NCBI GenBank assembly: GCA_046760785.1
Contig: JBHIET010000034.1
Coordinates: 1 to 33,850 of the forward strand
Reading direction: 5' to 3'
Origin: JBHIET01 sp046760785
Lineage (GTDB): Bacteria > Chloroflexota > Anaerolineae > B4-G1
DNA length: 33,850 nucleotides
The translations under genes were made by a program, and so were the position numbers. The notes beneath the pieces are model-generated. The model did not search any database. It was not told the origin of the DNA and saw only the letters and a list, made by a program, of their open reading frames with translations. This document shows, one piece after another, positions 8,144 to 15,887 of this stretch (positions within the stretch are counted from its first letter, which is position 1; every line of letters starts with the position of its first letter).

Positions 8144-8932
8144 ATGAAACGCCTAACTATTCTTCTGCTTGTGATTTGGCTGCTGTTGATCGCTTACGCC
8201 ACCGCGCTTGCTCCGCCACCATACACTATGCCTGGGCCCAGGCCGACACCCAGGGTCTCTAACAGGGTTTACTACACAAAGCGGTGCTGGCCAGCCTGCC
8301 ATTACGACCCGGCAGTGGTGAAGCCTGCGCCCATCCCTGCCATCCACGACTTCGACAGGACTTTGGAATCCGGCTGGACGTGGATCAGCGAAGACCCCAC
8401 TCACTGGACGTTAACGGAAGTGCCCGGAGCTCTGCGCGTCGTGTCGCAAGCGGGCTCGATTTCCGGCGATTTGCAGAAGGCACAGAACGTCCTAGTGCGC
8501 GATGCGCCTGCTGGCCATTTCGACATCATGACCAAGGTGACCTTCAATCCTACCTCTGACTCTCAGAACGCAACCATTTTCATCCAACTGAATGACGGCT
8601 ACCTCGTTTCGTTAAGTCGGGGCTATTGTCGGGAGGGAGATGACCCATCCTGTGTGGGAAGCGGGATCTACTTTGATGCTTCGGAGCTCGGTTGCACTCG
8701 TGCCGGCGCGCCAACCTCAGCGGAGACGGTCCGGCTGATGCTGCGCAAGGCCGGCAATTCCTACATCGGCTACCGTCTGAGCGAGGGCGACTGGGTTGAA
8801 GTCGGACGTTGTTACAAAACTTCGATGACTCCGAGCAGCGTTGGCCTCACCGCCACCAACGGTGATCGTGATCCCGACGTACCCGAAATCCCGGCCGACT
8901 TCGATTCCTTCACACTGGTGGAACGTCGGTAG
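8144..8932 (+). CDS. Secreted concanavalin-A-like (DUF1349-like) domain protein in ABC operon
   Basis: A 262-residue exported or membrane-anchored protein. Residues 1-22 are a signal peptide or anchor (MKRLTILLLVIWLLLIAYAT), followed by a Pro-rich region with CWPAC. Residues about 66-260 look like the jelly-roll domain seen in DUF1349 and at the C-terminus of some GH43 enzymes: FDRTLESGWTWISEDPTHWTL, FDIMTKVTFNP, NATIFIQLNDGYLVSL, and the closing FDSFTLVE. No catalytic residues are evident, so a carbohydrate-binding or accessory role is inferred. It lies 24 bases after the first permease and 16 before the second, so it is very probably cotranscribed with them. That suggests it presents or captures the substrate, or contacts the SH3-like insert of the permease. 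Confidence 0.75.
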   Translation: MKRLTILLLVIWLLLIAYATALAPPPYTMPGPRPTPRVSNRVYYTKRCWPACHYDPAVVKPAPIPAIHDFDRTLESGWTWISEDPTHWTLTEVPGALRVVSQAGSISGDLQKAQNVLVRDAPAGHFDIMTKVTFNPTSDSQNATIFIQLNDGYLVSLSRGYCREGDDPSCVGSGIYFDASELGCTRAGAPTSAETVRLMLRKAGNSYIGYRLSEGDWVEVGRCYKTSMTPSSVGLTATNGDRDPDVPEIPADFDSFTLVERR

Positions 8933-8948
8933 ATGAGGTGGCGACTAT

Positions 8949-9836
8949 ATGACAACCATCGCTGAAGTTGGCCCTGGCCTGTTGGCTCGCTTTCTGCGGG
9001 GCCGCAAGTGGTACGGCGCCGAGTGGTATATGACGGTGACCGGCGGCTTCATCGTCGTGTTCATCGTCGTGCTGACCGTGCTCTCGTTTCTCACGCCCAG
9101 TCTAGCACCATACGACCCCGAAACTCGGGCGCGCGACCCGTTCATTCCACCCTGTGCGCAACACATCTTCGGCACGGATCAACTAGGGCGCGACGTATTC
9201 AGCCGCATCATCTACGGGGCGCAGATCGTGCTCCAGGTGGCGCTCCTCTCGGCCACCTTTTCGTTCATCGTGGGGGTGCCGCTGGGGCTCATCTCTGGCT
9301 TCCTGGGCGGCCGGTTGGATCGCGTCCTTTCGTTGATTATGGACAGTATCTACTCCTTCCCCGGCCTGATCCTGGCCATCGCGCTGGCCGCGTTGCTGGG
9401 TGCGGGCGTATTGAATATGTCCATCGCCATCTCCGTCGTCTACATCCCTACCTTCTTCCGGCTGGTGCGCGGACACGTGCTTTCGATCAAAGAGGAGCTG
9501 TACGTGGAGGCCGCCCGGAGCCTGGGGGCGCGAGGACGGACAATCCTGTGGCGTTACATCTTTCCCAACGTCATTCCCTCCATCGTGGTGGTCTTTTCCC
9601 TGAACATCGCCGATGCCATCATCACCGAGGCCGGGTTGGCCTTCATCGGCCTGGGGGTGGACCCCTCCAAACCGGACTGGGGCTATGACATCTACCGTGG
9701 GCGCTCGGAGTTGGTCGGTGGCCGCTGGTGGCTCGTCACCTTTCCTGGTCTGGCGATCGCGCTGGTGGCGCTGGGCTTCAGCATGTTCGGCGAGGGGCTG
9801 AGTGAGATTCTGAACCCGAGGTTGGCAGAGGTATGA
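8949..9836 (+). CDS. ABC transporter permease, DppC/OppC-like (system 1)
   Basis: Second inner-membrane subunit of system 1, 295 residues, normal length. The N-terminal cytoplasmic segment is followed by a membrane helix (about 36-56), the family motif FGTDQLGRDVFSRIIYGAQ, further helices and the EAA motif (VEAARSLGARGRTILWRYIFPN) that docks with the ATPases. It ends with AFIGLGVDP and EGLSEILNPR, typical of DppC. The stop overlaps the start of the next gene by four bases (ATGA), indicating translational coupling. Confidence 0.93.
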   Translation: MTTIAEVGPGLLARFLRGRKWYGAEWYMTVTGGFIVVFIVVLTVLSFLTPSLAPYDPETRARDPFIPPCAQHIFGTDQLGRDVFSRIIYGAQIVLQVALLSATFSFIVGVPLGLISGFLGGRLDRVLSLIMDSIYSFPGLILAIALAALLGAGVLNMSIAISVVYIPTFFRLVRGHVLSIKEELYVEAARSLGARGRTILWRYIFPNVIPSIVVVFSLNIADAIITEAGLAFIGLGVDPSKPDWGYDIYRGRSELVGGRWWLVTFPGLAIALVALGFSMFGEGLSEILNPRLAEV

Positions 9837-10798
9837 ACGAGCCAGTGTTGCGGATACATAATCTCGATGTGGATTATCCCACCCGGGCTGGCGTCGTGCG
9901 GGCGGTGGATGACGTCAGCCTGGTGGTGTACCGGGGCGAGGTACTGGGCTTGGTGGGCGAGTCGGGCTGCGGCAAGTCCACCCTGGGGATGGCGATTCTG
10001 CGCCTGCTGCGCCCGCCGGGCAAAATCGTCGCTGGCGAGATCGATTTCGACGGACGCAATCTGCTGGAGCTGGACGATGAGGAGATGCGCCACCTGCGGG
10101 GTGCGCACATTTCGATGATTTTCCAGGATCCAATGACCTGTCTGAACCCCTTGCAGCGCATCAGCGATCACGTCGTGGAGACGATCCAGACACATCGGCC
10201 TGGGATAAGTGAGCAAGAAGCGCGGAGGCAGGCAGCGGAGCTGATTGATGAACTGGGCATCAGGGCTGAGCGGCTGGATGATTACCCGCACCAGTTGAGC
10301 GGCGGCATGCGTCAGCGGGTGATGATCGGGCTGGCACTGGCACTGAACGCCGACCTGATCATCGCCGACGAGCCGACGACCTCGTTGGACGTGATCGTCG
10401 AGGCCCAGTTCCTCGACCTGCTCAGAGACCTGCAGCGTCAGTTCAACCTGACCATTATCCTCATCACCCACAACATCGGCGTGGTGGCCGAGTTAGCGGA
10501 CCGGGTGGCGGTGATGTACGCTGGCAAACTGGTGGAGTTGGCGGACGCATACCCTCTCTTCGACGATCCGCTCCATCCCTACACCCGGGGGCTGTTGAAC
10601 TCGGTGCCCAACATCAGCCTCACAGATGATCACCTGCAGATTATGAGTGGATCACCACCCGACCTGATCACCCCGCCGCCTGGCTGCAAGTTCCACCCTC
10701 GCTGCCCTCACGTGATGGATCGCTGCCACACCGAGGAACCGCCCTTCAAGGAAGTGCGACCAGGACGTCGGACTGCTTGTTGGTTGTATGGAGAGTAG
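9833..10798 (+). CDS. ABC transporter ATPase, DppD/OppD-like (system 1)
   Basis: Cytoplasmic ATP-hydrolysing subunit. Walker A is GESGCGKST (42-50), the Q-loop MIFQDPM, the signature LSGGMRQR, Walker B LIIADEPTTSLD and the H-loop ITHNIG. The C-terminal oligopeptide-transporter extension (HPYTRGLLNSVP) has a CKFHPRCPHVMDRC stretch and a later ACW, the cysteine set that binds an iron-sulfur cluster in some Opp/Dpp ATPases. The length (321) is normal. Its start overlaps the upstream permease. Confidence 0.95.
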   Translation: MNEPVLRIHNLDVDYPTRAGVVRAVDDVSLVVYRGEVLGLVGESGCGKSTLGMAILRLLRPPGKIVAGEIDFDGRNLLELDDEEMRHLRGAHISMIFQDPMTCLNPLQRISDHVVETIQTHRPGISEQEARRQAAELIDELGIRAERLDDYPHQLSGGMRQRVMIGLALALNADLIIADEPTTSLDVIVEAQFLDLLRDLQRQFNLTIILITHNIGVVAELADRVAVMYAGKLVELADAYPLFDDPLHPYTRGLLNSVPNISLTDDHLQIMSGSPPDLITPPPGCKFHPRCPHVMDRCHTEEPPFKEVRPGRRTACWLYGE

Positions 10799-10834
10799 AC
10801 GAGGGTACAGGTACACAAGTATACAGAGGACACT

Positions 10835-11857
10835 ATGCCTGATGCATCTGACAACCTGGTTGAGGTCAGGAACCTGAAGAAATGGTTCCCGGTACAGAAG
10901 AGTTTTGTCGAACGGTTGGTGACCCGCCAGCGGCAGTTCGTGCGCGCTGTAGACGGGATAGATTTTGAGATTCGCCGCGGGGAGGTCTTTGGGTTGGCCG
11001 GAGAAAGCGGCAGCGGCAAGACGACGACGGGACGGCTGATCTTGCGCCTGGTGGAACCCACAGAGGGAAACATCATCTTCGATGGCATGGACCTGGCCGA
11101 GCTGCCCGACGAAGAGATGCGCCTTGTGAGGCAACGTATGCAGGTCATCTTCCAGGACCCGTTTGCCTCGATGAACCCTCGTATGAAGACCGGCGATGCC
11201 ATCGGTCATGCGTTAGAGATCTATGGTATCGCCCGTGGCGCGGCCAAGCGCGAAATGGTCATCAGCTTGATGGAAAAGGTCGGCCTGACCCCCGCAGCGA
11301 CGCTGTACGATAAGTATCCGCATCAGCTCAGTGGCGGCCAGCGGCAACGGGTCGTCATCGCTCGCGCCCTGATCATGACCCCCGAGATGGTCGTGGCCGA
11401 CGAGCCCATCGCCATGGCTGACGTGTCGGTACGGGCCTTATTGCTGGAACTGATGATCCAGCTCAAAGAAGAGTTGGAGCTAACTTACCTTTATATCACG
11501 CACGATCTGGCCACGGCCAAATACATCTGCGACCGGATTGCGATTATGTATCTGGGGCTGATCTGCGAAGTGGGGGCACTGGAACAGGTCTATCGCGACC
11601 CACAACATCCCTACACACAGGCATTGTTAGCTGCGGTACCGGTGCCCGATCCCCACGCCCGTCGCACAGCCCCTCTGCCCAAGGGAGAGATTCCCAGCCC
11701 CATCAACCCACCGTCGGGGTGCCGGTTCCATCCCCGCTGCCCTATCGCAGAGGAGGTTTGCTCTAAAGAACCACCTTCTCTCCGACCAACGCCAGGCGAC
11801 GAGGGACACCTGGTCGCCTGCCACCTGGTACATACTGGTTTGTCAAGGATGATGTGA
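10835..11857 (+). CDS. ABC transporter ATPase, DppF/OppF-like (system 1)
   Basis: Second ATPase of system 1, 340 residues. Walker A GESGSGKTT, Q-loop VIFQDPFASMNPR, signature LSGGQRQR, Walker B VVADEP and H-loop ITHDLA are present, as is the C-terminal CRFHPRCPIAEEVC cysteine region. The D-loop reads AMAD rather than the common SALD; a similar variation (SMVD) occurs in one DppF-like subgroup, so activity is still expected. A 36-base spacer of simple GTACAGGTACACAAGTATAC words separates it from the upstream ATPase. It is the last gene of system 1 and is convergent with system 2. Confidence 0.93.
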   Translation: MPDASDNLVEVRNLKKWFPVQKSFVERLVTRQRQFVRAVDGIDFEIRRGEVFGLAGESGSGKTTTGRLILRLVEPTEGNIIFDGMDLAELPDEEMRLVRQRMQVIFQDPFASMNPRMKTGDAIGHALEIYGIARGAAKREMVISLMEKVGLTPAATLYDKYPHQLSGGQRQRVVIARALIMTPEMVVADEPIAMADVSVRALLLELMIQLKEELELTYLYITHDLATAKYICDRIAIMYLGLICEVGALEQVYRDPQHPYTQALLAAVPVPDPHARRTAPLPKGEIPSPINPPSGCRFHPRCPIAEEVCSKEPPSLRPTPGDEGHLVACHLVHTGLSRMM

Positions 11858-11945
11858 TGGGTAGGGGCAAACCTGGCGCTTGTCCCAGAGGGCAAAACCG
11901 CCGCTGCCTCCGCGGGGCGAATGGCCCGACGCTGCCTCTCGCCCC

Positions 11946-12779
11946 CTACCGTGGCCACAGCGTCTCCTGCAGCCCGTCTCCCACCAGGTTAGCCGCCAGC
12001 ACCGTCAGCGTCAACGCCAGGCCGGGAAAAGCGCTTACCCACGGCGCGTCCCGCAGGTAGCCTCGGCCTTCGGCCAGCATTGCCCCCCACTCAGGGGTGC
12101 CCGGCGGCGCTCCTAGACCCAGGAAGTTGAGAGCTGCCCCGTTGAGCAGCACCCATCCCAGTTGAGCGGCGGCGAAGGCCACGAGTGGCGCGGCTGCGTT
12201 AGGCAGGACGTGGTGCACCAGGATGCGCTGCTCGCTGCACCCCACGGCGCGGGCCGCATCAACGTAGGGTTGTGCGCGCACCTCAAGGACGGCGCTGCGG
12301 GCCACCCGGGCGTAGGCCGGTGCCGCCGCCAGCCCTACCGCTACCGCCACCGAGCCCATACCCGGCCCGAGCAGTGCCACCACCACCATCGCCAGGAGAA
12401 GGCCGGGGAAGGCCAGCAGCGCATCCACAAGGCGCATCAACGTCGCTTCGACCCAGCCACCAAAGAGGCCAGCCACCAGACCGGTTGGCAATCCCAGCCC
12501 TACGGTCACTGTCAGGGCCGCCAGACTCATCCCCAACGTCCAGCGTCCGCCCCACAGGAGCCGCGCCAGCACATCCCGGCCCAACAAGTCGGTCCCCAGC
12601 AGCCCACCTGGCCCCGGCGCCAGGAGCGTATGGGTGGTATCAGCCGCCAGGGGGCCAGCGGGAGCCAGCAACGCAGCCAAACCTGCCCCCAACCCGGCCA
12701 GCGCCAGCCAGGCCAGCGCAGCCAGTGTGACCGGTTGCCGCAGAAGAGGACGTGGGGGCGGAGCAAACCACTCGATCAC
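11946..12779 (-). CDS. ABC transporter permease, DppC-like (system 2)
   Basis: Inner-membrane subunit of the - strand system, 277 residues. The GTG at 12779 is chosen because it overlaps the upstream stop in a GTGA arrangement; a longer in-frame extension to 12902 would read back into the upstream permease. It has the DppC motif LLGTDLLGRDVLARLLWGG, helices rich in Leu/Ala, and the EAA motif (VDAARAVGCSEQRILVHHVLPN), and ends in GDGLQETLWPR. It is the last gene of its operon: 88 bases further on is the end of the convergent system 1 ATPase, so no ATPase is encoded beside it. Confidence 0.92.
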   Translation of the reverse strand: MIEWFAPPPRPLLRQPVTLAALAWLALAGLGAGLAALLAPAGPLAADTTHTLLAPGPGGLLGTDLLGRDVLARLLWGGRWTLGMSLAALTVTVGLGLPTGLVAGLFGGWVEATLMRLVDALLAFPGLLLAMVVVALLGPGMGSVAVAVGLAAAPAYARVARSAVLEVRAQPYVDAARAVGCSEQRILVHHVLPNAAAPLVAFAAAQLGWVLLNGAALNFLGLGAPPGTPEWGAMLAEGRGYLRDAPWVSAFPGLALTLTVLAANLVGDGLQETLWPR

Positions 12780-13705
12780 GCCAACTCCTCCCGCAGCCGG
12801 GGGTCCAGCCAGGCCTGGGCCAGGTCCGCTGCCAGATTGACCAGGACGTAAGTCAGAGCACCAAACACAACCACGCCTCGTACCACCGGCAGGTCCCGCC
12901 ATGAGATTGCCTCAAGCACCAGTTTTCCCAGCCCCCGGCGGGAGAAGACCGACTCGGTGACCACCGCCCCGCCCAGCAGAAAGCCGAACTGAAGGGCGAC
13001 GACGGTGAGAGCAGGGGCCAGTGCGGAGCGGAGCACGTGGACGCAGATCACCCGGAACGACGAAAGCCCCCGCGCCCGCGCCGCCAGCACGAATGGCTCT
13101 CCCAGCACCTCCACCACGCGGGCCCGTACCAACCGGGCGGTGGAGCCGGAGAGGGCAAAACCTAACACCAGCGCCGGCAACACCAAGTGTCGCAGGTCTC
13201 CCTCACCGGCAGAGGGTAACCAGCCCAGTTGGAGCGAGAACAGGAGAATCGCCAGAATACCCGACCAGTAGGTGGGCGTAGAAAGACCCAGCACAGTCAA
13301 CGCCGTGGCAACCGTATCCAGCCAGGTGAACCGGCGGAGGGCAGCCCCAACTCCCAGGACCAGTCCCAGCACAATGCCCACCACTGTTGCCGCTACCGCC
13401 AGCGCCGCCGTCGGGGGAAGCTGCTCCAGGATCACCTGGCTCACTGCCCGGCCGTGAAGCCAGGACTTTCCCAGATCCCCCCGCGCCAGATCGAGCAGGT
13501 AGCAGGCGTACTGCACCAGCAGGGGATCGTCCAACCCCAATTGGGCGCGTCGCTCGGCGATCTCCTCGGGGGTAGCGCCGGAGGCGGCCAACAACGCCTG
13601 GGCGGGGTCGCCCGGCGTCAACTGCATGGCCACGAAGGCCAACGTAGCTGCTAACCAAAGGACGAAGGCCGACTGAAGCAGCCTTCGTCCCACATACTTC
13701 GCCAT
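12776..13705 (-). CDS. ABC transporter permease, DppB-like (system 2)
   Basis: Inner-membrane subunit, 309 residues, the usual DppB length with no insert. It starts MAKYVGRRLLQS with a first membrane helix, then LTPGDPAQAL, the loop GLDDPLLVQYACYL, GDLGKSWLHGRAV and the EAA motif (LAARARGLSSFRVICVHVLRS). The start could be GTG 13708 or ATG 13705; neither has a strong Shine-Dalgarno sequence. It is coupled to the downstream permease by a 4-base overlap and separated from the binding-protein gene by a short repeat-filled spacer. Confidence 0.93.
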   Translation of the reverse strand: MAKYVGRRLLQSAFVLWLAATLAFVAMQLTPGDPAQALLAASGATPEEIAERRAQLGLDDPLLVQYACYLLDLARGDLGKSWLHGRAVSQVILEQLPPTAALAVAATVVGIVLGLVLGVGAALRRFTWLDTVATALTVLGLSTPTYWSGILAILLFSLQLGWLPSAGEGDLRHLVLPALVLGFALSGSTARLVRARVVEVLGEPFVLAARARGLSSFRVICVHVLRSALAPALTVVALQFGFLLGGAVVTESVFSRRGLGKLVLEAISWRDLPVVRGVVVFGALTYVLVNLAADLAQAWLDPRLREELA

Positions 13706-13722
13706 CACAGCCGTATCTCAGG

Positions 13723-13779
13723 ACTACGTGACACGCAATACGTAATACGTGTCGCGTACTGCGTGTTGCGTGCCGTGTC
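13723..13779. repeat. Low-complexity CGTGTTGCGTGT-type repeat in spacer
   Basis: The spacer between binding protein and permease of system 2 is made of jumbled related words: ACACGCAATACGTAATACGT, GTCGCGTACTGCGTGTTGCG, TGCCGTGTC. The same vocabulary occurs in the NadC-NadA linker at 29739-29819. It looks like a recurrent filler repeat and not a regulatory site. Confidence 0.6.
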
Positions 13780-15369
13780 TCATTGGCCTTCCACTGCCAC
13801 GTCAATCAACCACGGGAACCACCCCCGTGCGTCGAACTGGAGCCCCTGTACCCGGTTGCTCACCCCGTTCAGGTTGACGTAGTCACGGATGGGGATCACC
13901 AGCGCCTGGTCCATCACCCGCAGTTGAACCCGGCTGTAGAGCGCGGCCCGCTCCGCCCGGTCGGACGTGCGCGCCGCCTCCTCGAGCCAGGCATCCAGGT
14001 CGGCGTCGTTCACCTTCGCCCAGTTGAACCCAGCCTGGGAGTGGAAGAACTTGCGCAGGATGTCGGGGTCGCTGCCGGAGAGATTGAAGGGAATCAGGTG
14101 ATGCTGGCCTTCATCTGCCACCTGCAGCGCCTCCGGGTAACTCACCACGCGGGCTTCTACCCCGATCCCCAGCTCCGCCCACTGGGCTGCCAGCAACTGG
14201 CCTACCTCTGGCATATAGCCCCATGCCATCAAGTAGAGATCGAGGGTCAGCGGTTCCCCATCCTGGTCGCGGATGCTGTCCCCGTCACTATCCGACCAGC
14301 CGGCTTCGTCCAACAGCGCCGTCGCCTGCGCCGGGTCGTGAGCGTAGTAGTCCTGCACCGTTGGCTCGTAGCCGAAGGTAGTCGCCGCCAGCGGCCCGTA
14401 GGCCACCGGGGAGGTGTCCCGGAAGACGGTGGAGATGATGGCCTGCCGGTCTGTCCCGTAAAGAAGCGCCTGCCGTACCCGAATGTCGTCCAGCGGCGGG
14501 TGGGTGGTGTTCATAAAGAACACCAGCGAAGCGCCGGGGATGGGCACCGCCTCGATGCGAAAGTCAGGACTCTCTTCCAGCCGGGCGGCGTCCTGTGGAG
14601 TAATTTCTCCCATCACATCCGCTTCCCCTGTCTCCAGCGCGGGCGACCGGGTGGCCGGGTCGGTGAAGAAGCGGAACTCGATCTCATCCACCCGGGCCGT
14701 CTCGTGTTGGTAGACGGATGGCCCCCAGGCATAGTCGGGGTTGCGCTGGAGCAACAGGTGGTCTCCTGGCACGTACTCAGCGAAGACGAACGGCCCGGTG
14801 CCCACCTGGTGCAACTGGTATTCATCTCCCCATTGCTCGACTGCGGCAGGGGAAACCATCGCCAGGTAGACCTGACTGAGCGAGTCCAGGAGAGGGGCAA
14901 ACGGCTCGCTGAGGTAGATGCGAACCGCGTACTCGTCTACCACCTCCGTCCGCTCGTAAGGGCCGAGCATGAAGCGGGCCTTCTGGGAGGCCAGGTCGGG
15001 GCTGGTGATGCGCTCCAGGTTGAAGCGCACCGCCTCGGCGTTGAAGGAGGTGCCGTCGTGGAAGGTGACGTCCTGACGGAGGTAGAAAGTGTAGACGAGT
15101 CCATCGCTGGAGACTTCCCATCGTTCGGCCAGACCCGGGACGAACTCCCCGGTCTCCGGATCCTGGTATACCAGAGTATCGTATACCGAGGTGAGAGGGA
15201 TGCCCAGCTCCGACGAAGCGTTGACGTGGGGGTCAATGCCCGAAGGTGTCAGGGTAAGACCGTATGTGATGTGGGCCTTGGGAGGCGGTGCACCACAGCC
15301 GACCAAGAGTGCCAAAAGTAGCGCGAGAACGAGCAGATTGCGGATTGCGAAGAGAAGGGAACGCTTCAC
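13780..15369 (-). CDS. ABC transporter solute-binding lipoprotein, family 5 (system 2)
   Basis: Lipid-anchored binding protein of system 2, 529 residues. The GTG at 15369 is preferred over the GTG at 15378 because AGGAGG (15378-15383) lies eight bases before it and would overlap the longer start. The signal MKRSLLFAIRNLLVLALLLA leads to the lipobox LLVGC with Cys25. Family 5 features follow: LTPSGIDPHVNASSE, VYTFYLRQDVTFHDGTSFNAEAVRF, NPDYAWG, VRQALLYGTDRQAI, and a calcium-loop-like DSDGDSIRDQDG found in several family members. The sequence differs clearly from the binding proteins of systems 1 and 3, and its leader lacks their conserved hairpin. The ligand is unknown. Confidence 0.92.
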   Translation of the reverse strand: MKRSLLFAIRNLLVLALLLALLVGCGAPPPKAHITYGLTLTPSGIDPHVNASSELGIPLTSVYDTLVYQDPETGEFVPGLAERWEVSSDGLVYTFYLRQDVTFHDGTSFNAEAVRFNLERITSPDLASQKARFMLGPYERTEVVDEYAVRIYLSEPFAPLLDSLSQVYLAMVSPAAVEQWGDEYQLHQVGTGPFVFAEYVPGDHLLLQRNPDYAWGPSVYQHETARVDEIEFRFFTDPATRSPALETGEADVMGEITPQDAARLEESPDFRIEAVPIPGASLVFFMNTTHPPLDDIRVRQALLYGTDRQAIISTVFRDTSPVAYGPLAATTFGYEPTVQDYYAHDPAQATALLDEAGWSDSDGDSIRDQDGEPLTLDLYLMAWGYMPEVGQLLAAQWAELGIGVEARVVSYPEALQVADEGQHHLIPFNLSGSDPDILRKFFHSQAGFNWAKVNDADLDAWLEEAARTSDRAERAALYSRVQLRVMDQALVIPIRDYVNLNGVSNRVQGLQFDARGWFPWLIDVAVEGQ

Positions 15370-15401
15370 GATGTGCACCTCCTAGAGTTATGGCAGTAGA
15401 C

Positions 15402-15470
15402 CGGTACATTGGTACATCAGACCAGCCTTCCAGCCTTCCAGTTTACCAACCTACCAATCTACCAGCTTGC
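15402..15470. repeat. Simple word repeat in divergent spacer
   Basis: Runs of related words: GGTACATTGGTACATCAG, CCAGCCTTCCAGCCTTCCAG, then TACCAACCTACCAATCTACC. This resembles the other low-complexity spacers of the window and lies in the 5' untranslated region of the - strand binding protein. Confidence 0.5.
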
Positions 15471-15482
15471 AGTTGGCACAAG

Positions 15483-15510
15483 ATTATATCACACCCGAGG
15501 GGGTTGACAA
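15483..15510 (-). promoter_or_regulatory. Extended -10 promoter of ABC system 2
   Basis: On the - strand TTGTCA (15505-15510) is followed after 16 bases by TATAAT (15483-15488), with TGA directly before it forming an extended -10 (TGnTATAAT). It lies about 115 bases upstream of the system 2 binding-protein start. The rest of the spacer between the divergent genes (15511-15677) shows an ACCTAA/TTAGGT inverted repeat at about 15533-15562 and nothing else recognisable. Confidence 0.7.
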
Positions 15511-15677
15511 GTCATGCCATTAACGATGCAATAACCTAATTGAACCGAATTGGTCGTTAGGTGTATATATAGTGAGTGCGTTTCAGATGAAACACACCTG
15601 AATCCGTGTTGCCGCCGATCTCGCTGGACACCAGTGCCGAGCCGGCGCACCTCACTTTGGTGAAGAGGCACGGACTC

Positions 15678-15705
15678 TTGACATTCGGCAGTTTTTCCAT
15701 ATACT
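15678..15705 (+). promoter_or_regulatory. Sigma-70-type promoter of ABC system 3
   Basis: TTGACA (15678-15683), 16-base spacer, TATACT (15700-15705). The segment TCTTGACATTC with its T-rich spacer matches the promoter of system 1 at 4803-4830 closely, showing that the two upstream regions share ancestry. Confidence 0.8.
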
Positions 15706-15720
15706 AATTACACTGCAGGT

Positions 15721-15807
15721 GCAGGCGAACCAATATGCTGTGTGAGACTGCCTGCTGGGGTGCTGATTCTTCCCCAAAGAGTCTGTCAACATACGAAAGG
15801 AGGTGAT
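15721..15807 (+). promoter_or_regulatory. Structured mRNA leader homologous to that of system 1
   Basis: GCAGGC (15721-15726) pairs with GCCTGC (15750-15755). Compared with the system 1 hairpin, the outermost A-T pair has become G-C (a compensatory change) and an inner G-C pair has become G-T, while two inner pairs are lost. AAAGGAGGTGAT follows at 15796-15807, identical to the system 1 copy and again far (80 bases) from the binding-protein start. An ATG at 15806 overlaps it; its frame reads MARDTFIL, comparable to MPRDTIPS in system 1, but it runs into the main gene. Confidence 0.65.
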
Positions 15808-15887
15808 GGCGCGAGATACATTTATCCTCATTCCGTACCCACCTAACTCTGTGCAACCATTTCTAAGTAAGGACAAGGAGGAGACAG

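Noticed and set aside
11395..11440. Inactive ATPase because of the altered D-loop (AMAD)
   Set aside because: Walker A, signature, Walker B glutamate and H-loop are intact, and related D-loop variants occur in DppF-like proteins.
13783..15321. Long + strand reading frame (512 residues) opposite the system 2 binding protein
   Set aside because: Antisense to a clear family 5 binding protein with lipobox; no recognisable motif of its own.
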